Position numbers and translations under genes: made by a program
From: Pseudomonas sp. VD-NE ins
GTDB lineage: Bacteria > Pseudomonadota > Gammaproteobacteria > Pseudomonadales > Pseudomonadaceae
Length of the DNA: 64,000 nt
Direction: 5' to 3'
Assembly: GCF_031882575.1 (NCBI RefSeq)
Contig: NZ_CP134772.1
Location: 4,049,001 to 4,113,000, forward strand
The notes under the pieces: generated by a model
Seen by the model: the letters and a program-made list of their open reading frames with translations, nothing else
What the model was told of the DNA's origin: nothing
The model's database searches: none
Shown here: in pieces, positions 51,248-59,043 of the stretch
Numbering within the stretch: position 1 is the stretch's first letter
How the letters are laid out: the number at the start of each line of letters is the position of its first letter

Positions 51248-52141
51248 ATGGAACGGACTTCGAATCTGACGACGCCGGCACTGGAAAAAACCAGTGGCTG
51301 GATCAACGGTTTTATCGGCGTAGTGATCTTCAGCGGCTCGCTGCCGGCCACGCGCCTGGCGGTGCTGGAGTTCGATCCGGTGTTTCTCACCGTGGTCCGC
51401 GCGGCCATCGCCGGGGTCTTGGCGATGGCGCTGTTGTGGCTGTTTCGCGAACGGCGTCCGGCGCGCGATCAGTGGCTGTCGCTGTTGATTGTCGCGCTGG
51501 GCGTAGTGCTCGGCTTTCCACTGCTGACCGCCCTGGCGCTGCAACACGTGACGTCGGCGCATTCGATTGTGTTTGTCGGATTACTGCCATTGGCCACGGC
51601 GATATTTGCCGTGCTGCGCGGCGGTGAGCGGCCGCGACCGGTGTTCTGGATCTTTTCGATTCTCGGCAGCGCGCTGGTGGTCGGCTTCGCGCTGGCACAA
51701 GGGCTGACTGCCTCGCCCACCGGCGACCTGCTGATGCTGGCGGCGATTCTGGCCTGCGGCCTCGGCTATGCCGAAGGCGCAAAGTTGTCGCGCACCCTCG
51801 GCGGCTGGCAGGTGATTTGCTGGGCGCTGGTGCTTTCATTACCGGTGATGGCGATGTTGAGTCTGTGGCTGGCGCCCGCTTCGTTCAGCACCATCAGTCT
51901 TTCGGCGTGGGTGTGTCTGGGCTATGTGTCGCTGTTCAGCATGCTGATCGGCTTTGTGTTCTGGTATCGCGGTCTGGCTCAGGGCGGGATTGCGGCGGTG
52001 GGTCAGTTGCAATTACTGCAACCGTTTTTCGGTCTGGCGCTGGCGGCGACCCTGCTGCATGAACACGTCAGCGTCGGCATGCTCGCCGTGACATTGGGCG
52101 TGATCCTGTGCGTGGCCGGGGCGAAGAAATTCGCCAAATGA
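51248..52141 (+). CDS. EamA/DMT-superfamily transporter
   Basis: 297 residues, 10 membrane helices in two EamA repeats: FIGVVIFSGSLPATRLAVLEFDPVFLTVVRAAIAGVLAM (first) and WVCLGYVSLFSMLIGFVFWYRGLAQGGIAAVGQLQLLQPFFGLALAA (second, with the typical late PxxxLP-like segment). Exports amino acids or related metabolites in most characterised cases. Divergent from the MocR-type regulator gene across 75 bases, a common pairing in pseudomonads. Confidence 0.9.
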   Translation: MERTSNLTTPALEKTSGWINGFIGVVIFSGSLPATRLAVLEFDPVFLTVVRAAIAGVLAMALLWLFRERRPARDQWLSLLIVALGVVLGFPLLTALALQHVTSAHSIVFVGLLPLATAIFAVLRGGERPRPVFWIFSILGSALVVGFALAQGLTASPTGDLLMLAAILACGLGYAEGAKLSRTLGGWQVICWALVLSLPVMAMLSLWLAPASFSTISLSAWVCLGYVSLFSMLIGFVFWYRGLAQGGIAAVGQLQLLQPFFGLALAATLLHEHVSVGMLAVTLGVILCVAGAKKFAK

Positions 52142-52144
52142 TGC

Positions 52145-52960
52145 TCAGGCGCCAGCCTTCCATTCGCGAGGGCTGAGCCCGGTCTTACGCCGAAACGCCC
52201 GGGCCAGCGCCGAAGGACTTTCGTAACCGACCTCTTCGGCAATCAGCGCAATCGGTTTGCCTTCGCGCAGGCGTTTCTGCGCCAGACTGACCCGCCAGCT
52301 CAGCAGATAATCGGCCGGGGTCTGCCCAACAACCCGGCGAAACTGCTCGGCGAAACCGGCGCGGGACAGGTTGGCGACCGCGGCCAGATCCGCCACGCTC
52401 CATGGCTTTTGCGGTTGCTCGTGCATCAGATTCAAGGCGCGCGACAGACGTGGATCAGCCAGCCCGGCGATCATCCCCGGTTGTTGTTCGCGGCTGCTGA
52501 TCAAGTGCCGCAGCAACAGAATCACCAGCAGTTCGAACAGGCGATCCATCACCGCCACCCGCCCGCAATGCCCTTCGAACGCTTCCTTGAACAGCCATTC
52601 CACGGTGCTGCCCAATTCCGGGATGTCCGTCAGTTTCAGCACCATATAATCCGGCAGTGCCGCCGCCAGCGCATTGCCGGAACCGCCGTCAAACGTCAGC
52701 GTTGCGCAGACCACTCGGGTGTCCATGGCTTCGTCGGCGAACATGCGATGGGCAAAGGGTCGGGGGAAGAAAATCAGCGACGGTTCGCTCAGGCGAATTT
52801 CACGCTCGCTGCCCGGCTTGAGCCGCATTTCACCGGCCTGCAAGAGATGCACATGCCCGACCGGTTCATTTTCATGAACCGCGACGCCGCAGAACGTACC
52901 ACTGTGAAAAGTGCCGGCAGTCACGCCGAAATGGCTGAGTAACGTAGACAGGCGATCCAT
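52145..52960 (-). CDS. AraC-family regulator with N-terminal cupin
   Basis: 271 residues from ATG 52960, chosen for GGAG eight bases upstream. The N-terminal half is a cupin_6-like domain (HLLQAGEMRLKPGSEREIRLSEPSLIFFPRPFAHRM); the C-terminal 100 residues are two HTHs: VADLAAVANLSRAGFAEQFRRVVGQTPADYLLSWR and IALIAEEVGYESPSALARAFRRKTGLSPREW. Such CupR-type activators respond to small molecules. Divergent from the AhpD-like gene (131 bases between starts), which is the likely target. Confidence 0.9.
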   Translation of the reverse strand: MDRLSTLLSHFGVTAGTFHSGTFCGVAVHENEPVGHVHLLQAGEMRLKPGSEREIRLSEPSLIFFPRPFAHRMFADEAMDTRVVCATLTFDGGSGNALAAALPDYMVLKLTDIPELGSTVEWLFKEAFEGHCGRVAVMDRLFELLVILLLRHLISSREQQPGMIAGLADPRLSRALNLMHEQPQKPWSVADLAAVANLSRAGFAEQFRRVVGQTPADYLLSWRVSLAQKRLREGKPIALIAEEVGYESPSALARAFRRKTGLSPREWKAGA

Positions 52961-53091
52961 GGTCGACTCCAAAGGCATATCTGGACGATCTGCCGCATAT
53001 CCTCGACGATTTGCCGCCAATCCACCAGCCTCACTCAATAACATGACCTCCATCCCCGGCGCACTTCGCACCGGACTTTCGGAGAATCACC

Positions 53092-53604
53092 ATGAGCCGC
53101 ATCCACGCTATCAGCCTCGAAACCGCCACCGACGCCAGCCGCCCTGTGCTGGAAGGCGTGAAAAAGAAAATCGGTTTCCTGCCCAATGTCTTCACCACCC
53201 TGGCCAAAGCGCCGGTGGCCCTGGAAACCTACGTGCAAGCCTCGGCGATCCTCGGCAAGACTTCGCTGAGCGCCCAGGAAAAAGAAGCCGTGTACCTCGC
53301 CACCTCACAGGTCAACGGTTGCGACTACTGCCTGGCCGCACACACCTTGTTTGCCGGCAAGGCCGGGCTCTCGGCACAAGACATCGTCGCCGCCCGCCAA
53401 GGCGAACTCAACGCCTACGCCACCCTCGCCCGCCAGTTGACCGAAAGTCGTGGCCACTTGAGTGACGAACAGATCGCCACCGCCCGGGCTGCCGGCATCG
53501 ACGACGTGAAAATCATCGAAGTAATCGCACTGGTGGCCGTGCAGAGCCTGACCAACTACCTGAACAACGCGGCGCTGACCGATATTGACTTCCCGGCCAT
53601 CTGA
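53092..53604 (+). CDS. AhpD-like carboxymuconolactone-decarboxylase-family protein
   Basis: 170 residues, cytoplasmic. The redox motif is Cys77-x-x-Cys80 with His84 (GCDYCLAAHT) and the proton-relay Glu in AQEKEAVYLATS. This is the AhpD/CMD fold: alkylhydroperoxidase-type thiol chemistry rather than lactone decarboxylation. The C-terminal IIEVIALVAVQSLTNYLNN is typical of the peroxidase-related subgroup. Linked to a divergent AraC regulator. Confidence 0.9.
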   Translation: MSRIHAISLETATDASRPVLEGVKKKIGFLPNVFTTLAKAPVALETYVQASAILGKTSLSAQEKEAVYLATSQVNGCDYCLAAHTLFAGKAGLSAQDIVAARQGELNAYATLARQLTESRGHLSDEQIATARAAGIDDVKIIEVIALVAVQSLTNYLNNAALTDIDFPAI

Positions 53605-53628
53605 ATTCTGGCCACACAACAACACCAG

Positions 53629-53719
53629 TGGGAGCGAGTCTGCAAGCTAGCGGCGTGTCATTCAAAGCATCTTTGACCGACACACCGCTATCGCGAGCAG
53701 GCTCACTCCTACAATTGGA
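53629..53719. repeat. Degenerate REP pair
   Basis: GTGGGAGCGAGTCTGCAAGC and ATCGCGAGCAGGCTCACTCC are imperfect inverted copies; a third decayed unit (GAGCAAGCTCACTCCCACAG) follows near 53780. Confidence 0.75.
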
Positions 53720-53879
53720 TCGCCTGCAATCCGCCAGAAACAGGTCGGCTGTCAGGCCGCCTTCGTCAGATCGCTGCCCGGAGCAAGCTCACTCCCACAG
53801 AAAAGCAAAAAATAACGCCCACTTCACACCGCATCGCTTCTAACCACTCAACAGGATGAGCGTTAGCTCGGCTGCCGCT

Positions 53880-54175
53880 CTTGATCTTGATCCACGGGCG
53901 ACGTCGGAAGGCTGAGTGGAGGGATTCATCCGGGGGTGGGAGCGCAGCGACCGTTTGGCGAAGCCAAACACAGCGAGAGGAGGTGCAGCGAAGCAAACCG
54001 TAGGCGCTGCGCCCGGAGGGATCCCGGAGCGAAGGAACCTCGAGCCCCAGCGAGCGGGCCGCACGTAGGAGCAAGCGTTTTTTTGCTTACTTTTTTTAGG
54101 CGTTTGTAAAAAAAGTGAGTCGCCGTAAGGGCGAAACCCTAAGCCGCCGTGACCGCAGCAACGGATATGTACCCA
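53880..54175. repeat. Long mosaic intergenic repeat of fluorescent pseudomonads
   Basis: Runs of familiar dispersed segments: CGTTTGGCGAAGCCAAAC, GGAGGGATCCCGGAGCGAAG, GTAGGAGCAAGCGTTTTTTT, GTAAAAAAAGTGAGTCGCCG and the end piece shared with 15541-15586. From memory, similar strings occur many times in these genomes; the exact family name (perhaps one of the R repeats of SBW25) cannot be confirmed here. Confidence 0.6.
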
Positions 54176-54188
54176 GTCAGCCAGATAA

Positions 54189-55634
54189 TCAGTGATGCTC
54201 CTCACCCGCCCGCTTAAGCAACTTCTTGCACCGCTCAGACAAATGAAACACCTGCAAATGCTTCCCCGCCTTGGCATAACGCTCGCGCAAAGTCTTCAAC
54301 GCCGCAATCGCCGAATAATCGACGAAACTCAAATGCCGACAATCCAAAGTCACGCGGACCGGATCATTAGCCGGGTCGAACTGATTGAGAAACGGCGCAG
54401 TCGAGGCAAAAAACAACGTGCCATGCAGACGATAAAGCTTACTGCCGTCAGCCTCCAGATGCTCATCGGCATACAACTCACGCGCCTGCTGCCAGGCAAA
54501 GTTGAGCGCCGCGATAATAATGCCGCACAGCACCGCAGTGGCCAGATCGGTGAACACCGTGATGGTAGTCACAGCAATGATCACCAGCACATCGTTAAGC
54601 GGCACTTTGTTCACCACCCGCAACGACGCCCAGGCAAAAGTCTGCTGCGACACCACAAACATCACACCCACCAGCGCCGCCAGCGGAATACGCTCAATCA
54701 GCGGCGACAGAAACAGGATAAACAACAGAATCAGCACGCCAGCGACCACGCCAGACAAACGCCCGCGCCCGCCGGAACTGAGGTTGATCACGGTCTGGCC
54801 GATCATCGCGCACCCGCCCATACCGCCGAACGCACCCGAGACCATATTGGCCGCACCGAGCGCCACACACTCGCGATCCGGATAGCCACGGGTTTCAGTG
54901 ATTTCATCGGTGAGGTTCAACGTCAACAGAGTTTCCAGCAGACCGACCAGCGCCATCAGAATCGCGTAAGGCGCAATAATGCGCAGGGTTTCAAGATTCC
55001 ACGGGATGTCCGGCAAAGCGAAAGTCGGCAAGCCACCGGCAATGTGCGCCATGTCGCCAAGGGTGCGGGTCGGCAGGCCGAACAGGTAGACCAACAGACC
55101 GACGCCGAGGATCGCCACTAGCGCCGGCGGCACCGCGCGGGTCAGGCGCGGCAGGATGTAGACGATGGCCATGGTCAGCGCCACCAGCCCGGCCATCAGG
55201 TACAGCGGCGTACCGCTGAGCCATTCCTCACCGTTCTTGAAATGTTCCAGTTGTGCCAGCGCAATGATGATCGCCAGGCCGTTGACGAAGCCGAGCATCA
55301 CCGGATGCGGCACCATGCGCACCAGTTTGCCCAGGCGCAGCAGCCCGAACGCCATCATGATCAAACCACCGAGCAACACCGTCGCCAGCAAATACTGCAC
55401 GCCGTGTTGCACCACCAGCGCGACGATGACCACGGCCATCGAACCCGCCGCGCCGGAGACCATGCCCGGCCGCCCGCCGAACAACGCCGTCAGCGTACAA
55501 ATGATGAACGCGCCGTAAAGGCCCATCAGCGGATTGAGGTGCGCCACCAGCGCGAACGCAATGCATTCGGGCAACAGGGCGAACGAGGTGGTGAGTCCGG
55601 CCAGGACATCGGCGCGCAGACGAATCGGTTTCAT
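54189..55634 (-). CDS. SulP-family anion permease with STAS domain
   Basis: 481 residues. About 11-14 membrane helices with the SulP signatures: DVLAGLTTSFALLPECIAFALVA at the N-terminus, GLYGAFIICTLTALFGGRPGMVSGAAGSMAVV (substrate site) and GQTVINLSSGGRGRLSGVVAGV. A short cytoplasmic STAS domain (about 385-475: LYRLHGTLFFASTAPFLNQFD...VTLDCRHLSFVDYSAIAAL) follows. Family substrates include sulfate, bicarbonate and dicarboxylates. The C-terminus is close to the long mosaic repeat. Confidence 0.9.
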   Translation of the reverse strand: MKPIRLRADVLAGLTTSFALLPECIAFALVAHLNPLMGLYGAFIICTLTALFGGRPGMVSGAAGSMAVVIVALVVQHGVQYLLATVLLGGLIMMAFGLLRLGKLVRMVPHPVMLGFVNGLAIIIALAQLEHFKNGEEWLSGTPLYLMAGLVALTMAIVYILPRLTRAVPPALVAILGVGLLVYLFGLPTRTLGDMAHIAGGLPTFALPDIPWNLETLRIIAPYAILMALVGLLETLLTLNLTDEITETRGYPDRECVALGAANMVSGAFGGMGGCAMIGQTVINLSSGGRGRLSGVVAGVLILLFILFLSPLIERIPLAALVGVMFVVSQQTFAWASLRVVNKVPLNDVLVIIAVTTITVFTDLATAVLCGIIIAALNFAWQQARELYADEHLEADGSKLYRLHGTLFFASTAPFLNQFDPANDPVRVTLDCRHLSFVDYSAIAALKTLRERYAKAGKHLQVFHLSERCKKLLKRAGEEHH

Positions 55635-55791
55635 GGCTTACCTGATTGAGCGGCCGTCGAGCGCGGCTGCAGGTGTTCGGGAAAAAGAGGGTTGCGGATG
55701 TTACGGAATTGTCGCGGATCGGGCCAGTGAACGCTGACAGTTGTCGGCTCGGGCTTTATGCTGGCGCGCTCCTGTATCCGTAGAGTTGAAC

Positions 55792-56118
55792 ATGTCTGCA
55801 GTTCTGAGCGCCCGCCAGGTGTGCCAGCGTTTGCGTGAAGCTGCGCTGGGTGTGCTCGCTTTCAACATCTTAGAGGTGCCCGACGCACCGGGTCTGATCG
55901 CGGTCGATATCGAGGGCTGGCGGCTGCTGCTGGATGTTGAAGGTGGCCGCTTGCACCACTGTGAATTTGCCCGCAGCGGTGATGGGCAAGAAGGCGCGCT
56001 GGACAGTTGGCAGCGTTATGGCACCGATCCGGTGAGTTTACTCAGTACCTGGGAATTGGCGCAGATCGAGCAAATGCTGATGGCGACCGTTCAGCCCTGC
56101 CGCAAGTCGAGCATGTAG
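55792..56118 (+). CDS. Small conserved-looking protein of unknown function
   Basis: 108 residues from ATG 55792. Soluble mixed alpha/beta protein: SARQVCQRLREAALGVLAFNILEVPDAPGLIAVDIEGWRLLLDVEGGRLHHCEFARSGDGQEG, ending in a helix LAQIEQMLM. No recognised domain. The 3' end overlaps the convergent GNAT gene by 28 bases, and the last residues (VQPCRKSSM) share their DNA with that gene. Confidence 0.7.
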   Translation: MSAVLSARQVCQRLREAALGVLAFNILEVPDAPGLIAVDIEGWRLLLDVEGGRLHHCEFARSGDGQEGALDSWQRYGTDPVSLLSTWELAQIEQMLMATVQPCRKSSM

Positions 56119-56549
56119 GTGTAATAACCGCTGTCGCGGACGTAGCCGAGGGATTCGTACAAGCCTTGCGCCGTGAAATTGTCGGTGGCGGTTTCCAGCA
56201 CCAGGCCCTTGGCGCCGGTGGCCAAGGCAAAATCCCGCGCAGTGTTCATCAGCAGCCGGCCAACCCCGCGTCCACGGGCGGCAGGCGCGGTGAACAGGTC
56301 GCTGAGCAGCCAGGTGCGGTGAGCATCGATGGACGAGAAGGTCGGGTACAACTGCACGAAACCCAGCGCTTCAGCCCTTTCATCCTCAACCAGAAAAATC
56401 ACTGATTCGTTGCCGGCCATGCGCTCGGCGATGAAGGCTCGCGATTGTTCAAGGTTCGAAGGTTGCTGGTAGAAACCTCGGTAAGCGTCGAACAACCGCG
56501 CCACCGCATCGAGGTGTGTCGCGTTGGCGCGCAGTGCCTGAAGGGTCAT
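56091..56549 (-). CDS. GNAT-family N-acetyltransferase
   Basis: 152 residues from ATG 56549. Typical GNAT order: AVARLFDAYRGFYQQPSN, VIFLVEDERAEALGFVQLYPTFSS, LSDLFTAPAARGRGVGRLLMNTARDFA (acetyl-CoA pyrophosphate loop RGRGVG), and GLVLETATDNFTAQGLYESLGYVRDSGYYTYML. Acetylates a small amine or a protein N-terminus; the substrate is unknown. Convergent with the small gene at 55792, divergent from a TetR gene. Confidence 0.9.
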   Translation of the reverse strand: MTLQALRANATHLDAVARLFDAYRGFYQQPSNLEQSRAFIAERMAGNESVIFLVEDERAEALGFVQLYPTFSSIDAHRTWLLSDLFTAPAARGRGVGRLLMNTARDFALATGAKGLVLETATDNFTAQGLYESLGYVRDSGYYTYMLDLRQG

Positions 56550-56692
56550 GTCCCTGCTCCGTTCCCGATAAATGATTGATACAGCATAGCGCTGTGCGTC
56601 GAGTCTACTGGCCTTATCGCTATATAGTTTTGTATATTGCGAAACCAAAATCGCCAGAACCTTTCCATGTCGTCCAGCCAACCTGTGTGTCC

Positions 56693-57337
56693 ATGAGCGC
56701 CATCCGCGTACGCAACGAGCAGTTGATCCTCGCCGCCGCCAGCGAAGAATTCGCCGCCAATGGCTTCGACGCCACCCAGACCCGCGACATCGCGGCGCGC
56801 GCCGGGGTGCCCAAGGCCAATCTGTATTACTACTTCCAGACCAAGGAAAACCTCTACAGCAAAGTGCTTTTGGGGTTTGTCGAACCGTTGCTGGAAGCCT
56901 CGGCGGTGCTGCGTGAAAGTGATGATCCGCTGACGGGACTGCGCGCCTATGTCGCCGCGCGGATCCGGATTGCCCGCGAGCATCCGGCGATTGCCAAGGT
57001 GTTCAGTGGCGAGTTGCTGTTGGGCGGTCGCCAGTTGCCGGATGAGTGCCGCGACCTGTTGCAGGCCGAAGCACGACGTAACGTTGAATGTCTGCGCAGC
57101 TGGATCGAGCGCGGTTTGCTCGCGCCGGTGGATCCTGAGCATTTGATGCTGTTCATCTGGTCGGCAACACGGACGTACACCAACATTGGCTGGCAGATGG
57201 GCCGGATCATGGGGCGCGAAGTGCCGCAGGATGAGGATTATCAAACGGCGGCGCAGACGATCACGCGCATGGTGCTGGAGGGCGTGGTGATGGCGCCGCG
57301 GGTGGGCGAGATTCGTGGGGTTTTGTTTGCGACTTGA
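56693..57337 (+). CDS. TetR-family transcriptional regulator
   Basis: 214 residues from ATG 56693. HTH at residues 7-55 (LILAAASEEFAANGFDATQTRDIAARAGVPKANLYYYFQTKENLYSKVL) and a helical ligand domain including LIVxRIAREHPAI-type RIRIAREHPAIAKVFSGELL, similar in character to RutR/CerR-type regulators. A divergent GNAT gene lies 144 bases upstream; either gene may be the target, or the regulator only controls itself. Confidence 0.88.
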   Translation: MSAIRVRNEQLILAAASEEFAANGFDATQTRDIAARAGVPKANLYYYFQTKENLYSKVLLGFVEPLLEASAVLRESDDPLTGLRAYVAARIRIAREHPAIAKVFSGELLLGGRQLPDECRDLLQAEARRNVECLRSWIERGLLAPVDPEHLMLFIWSATRTYTNIGWQMGRIMGREVPQDEDYQTAAQTITRMVLEGVVMAPRVGEIRGVLFAT

Positions 57338-57348
57338 GGCGTTTGGAA

Positions 57349-58362
57349 TCAGGGCATGAAATCCAATGGGATCGAGCGATTTCCATTTGTGCGTTGGTAC
57401 CAGGCTTGCAGAACATCGGGCAGATGCCCTTTCCATTTCACCGCGTTGGTGTAATAGCGCGCCCGCTGATGACCTTGCTCATCGTAGGTCAGCAGGATGA
57501 TCCAGAAACGCTGGTCGGTTGTGCTCATGATGATGCCGGTGCCCCCCAGGCCACGCATCCACATTTCCACCACCTGACTGCCCGGCACGTCGGCTGAGGG
57601 ATCACCGACTTGCAGGGTGCCCGAGAGCTCAACGAGCCTTTCATAATCGTCCTTGAGCAATCCATGCAGGACCTGGTTTTCCTCAGGCGTTCGCGCCAAG
57701 CCAAGGCTGAGCATGTCGTAATCAAGCGTCACTGGTTGTTCCGAGGCGACATAAGTGCCGGCGTAATACACGCCCATACCGCCACCGCAATCGGCATCTG
57801 TGCCGACTTGCGAGATATTCAGAACGCCATTTAGGGGGGTGAAAGTCAACGCGCACTCCCCTTCGGCGTAATGCGCTTCTTTGCCTTCAAATACGGCGAC
57901 ACCCTCGAGATTTCCCGAGTTGGCGCCCTCGCCCGCTGCAATATCAAAAGTGAGGTGCGCCGCATCGCGACGATGGGTTGTCACCGTTGCCGCCGTTGAC
58001 GTATTCGGCGGAATGAGCTGCCAGGTCGCGTCCCAACTGAAGGGCTGAGTGGCGTGTTCCAGCTCGGCCTGACGCATCAAATACTGGTGGCGCAAACAGG
58101 CCGTGAGGGCGCCACAGGCATTACGACTTTTCAGCCATTGCCGTTGATCGGTCTTGAGAGACTTGGGATCGGGAACGTTGGCGAGGGTTGAGCGCCAACG
58201 TTCTGCAAGCTGCTCATCAAGCTGCGAAAGATACGGATCACCGCAAATGGCTTTTTCAGTTTTGCTGTTCGCGATAGCGCAATCGAAACTGCTGGCTTGG
58301 GCGACAGAGGCAAACGCAAGGGACGTCAGCGCCAAAGCATGACGCAGAGAGAGAGCGAACAT
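57349..58362 (-). CDS. Exported protein with LprI/DUF1311-type N-terminal domain
   Basis: 337 residues from ATG 58362. Signal peptide (LALTSLAFASVAQA). Residues about 27-95 match the lysozyme-inhibitor LprI-like domain: FDCAIANSKTEKAICGDPYLSQLDEQLAERW and RQWLKSRNACGALTACLRHQYLMRQAELE, with four Cys in the family positions. The remaining 240 residues form a beta-rich C-terminal domain of unknown type (two Cys in ECALTF and DADCGGGMG). Probably periplasmic; lysozyme inhibition is only a family suggestion. Confidence 0.82.
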   Translation of the reverse strand: MFALSLRHALALTSLAFASVAQASSFDCAIANSKTEKAICGDPYLSQLDEQLAERWRSTLANVPDPKSLKTDQRQWLKSRNACGALTACLRHQYLMRQAELEHATQPFSWDATWQLIPPNTSTAATVTTHRRDAAHLTFDIAAGEGANSGNLEGVAVFEGKEAHYAEGECALTFTPLNGVLNISQVGTDADCGGGMGVYYAGTYVASEQPVTLDYDMLSLGLARTPEENQVLHGLLKDDYERLVELSGTLQVGDPSADVPGSQVVEMWMRGLGGTGIIMSTTDQRFWIILLTYDEQGHQRARYYTNAVKWKGHLPDVLQAWYQRTNGNRSIPLDFMP

Positions 58363-58443
58363 CGAGAGATTCCATTCTTCGGACGGCGCGCAGTATGCCG
58401 GAAATCCCGGTGTCATGAAGCCCACAGGGTTTTGTATGCATTA

Positions 58444-58977
58444 TCAGAACGTGATGTCGGCCGCAGGTTTGACGTCAATGCGGCCAGTAGCGCCGGTCAG
58501 GTGCGCCAGGTCCTTGTTGTGTTCGGCAATGATATCTTCGGCGCTCATGTTGCCGTTGTCGATCGTCGAATGTGCGTCTGCGACGAGCACCACGTCATAA
58601 CCCGATTGATGGGCCTGGCGCACGGTGGCGTTGACGCAGTAGTCGGTTTGCAGACCGCAGATGACCAGGCGTTCGAAGTCTTCACTTGGCAATAATTTAC
58701 GCAGGTCAGTCTGGTAAAACGAATCCGGGGTGGTCTTGCGTACACGCCGATCGTTCGGCGATGTATCAAGCCCTTCGGCCAGTTGCCAGCCTTCGGCACC
58801 ATGGGCCAACGGACTGTCCTTTTCTTCATGCTGGATCAGCACCACCGGCACGCCGGCCTTGCGTGCGCGTGCACTGAGACCGTTGATGGTGTCGATCACG
58901 CGCTGAATGTCGTAGCACTGATATTCGCCCGAGCAGAGGGCGCGCTGGACGTCAATGATCAGCAATGCGGTGGTCAT
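58444..58977 (-). CDS. Isochorismatase-family cysteine hydrolase
   Basis: 177 residues. The catalytic triad is complete: Asp9 (LLIIDVQ), Lys81 (VRKTTPDSF) and Cys114 (CGLQTDYCV, with the cis-peptide-adjacent sequence). The family includes nicotinamidases, isochorismatases and YcaC-like hydrolases; the sequence DSFYQTDL and single domain fit the small YrdC/PncA-like group, but nicotinamidase metal ligands are not evident. Substrate unknown. Single gene. Confidence 0.9.
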   Translation of the reverse strand: MTTALLIIDVQRALCSGEYQCYDIQRVIDTINGLSARARKAGVPVVLIQHEEKDSPLAHGAEGWQLAEGLDTSPNDRRVRKTTPDSFYQTDLRKLLPSEDFERLVICGLQTDYCVNATVRQAHQSGYDVVLVADAHSTIDNGNMSAEDIIAEHNKDLAHLTGATGRIDVKPAADITF

Positions 58978-59043
58978 GATGAGCCTTCCTTGATCAGTCC
59001 TTGAGACAGGGGCGAACCTGAGCCCGCCCCCTTTTTACGCCCC

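Larger units (their letters stand above)
53605..54188. other. Gene-free region of dispersed repeats
   Basis: About 580 bases with no convincing gene. It consists of degenerate REP units (53629-53800), then a mosaic repeat (about 53880-54175) that includes an inverted pair around TTTTTTTGCTTACTTTTTTT and a segment matching 15541-15586. Confidence 0.7.
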
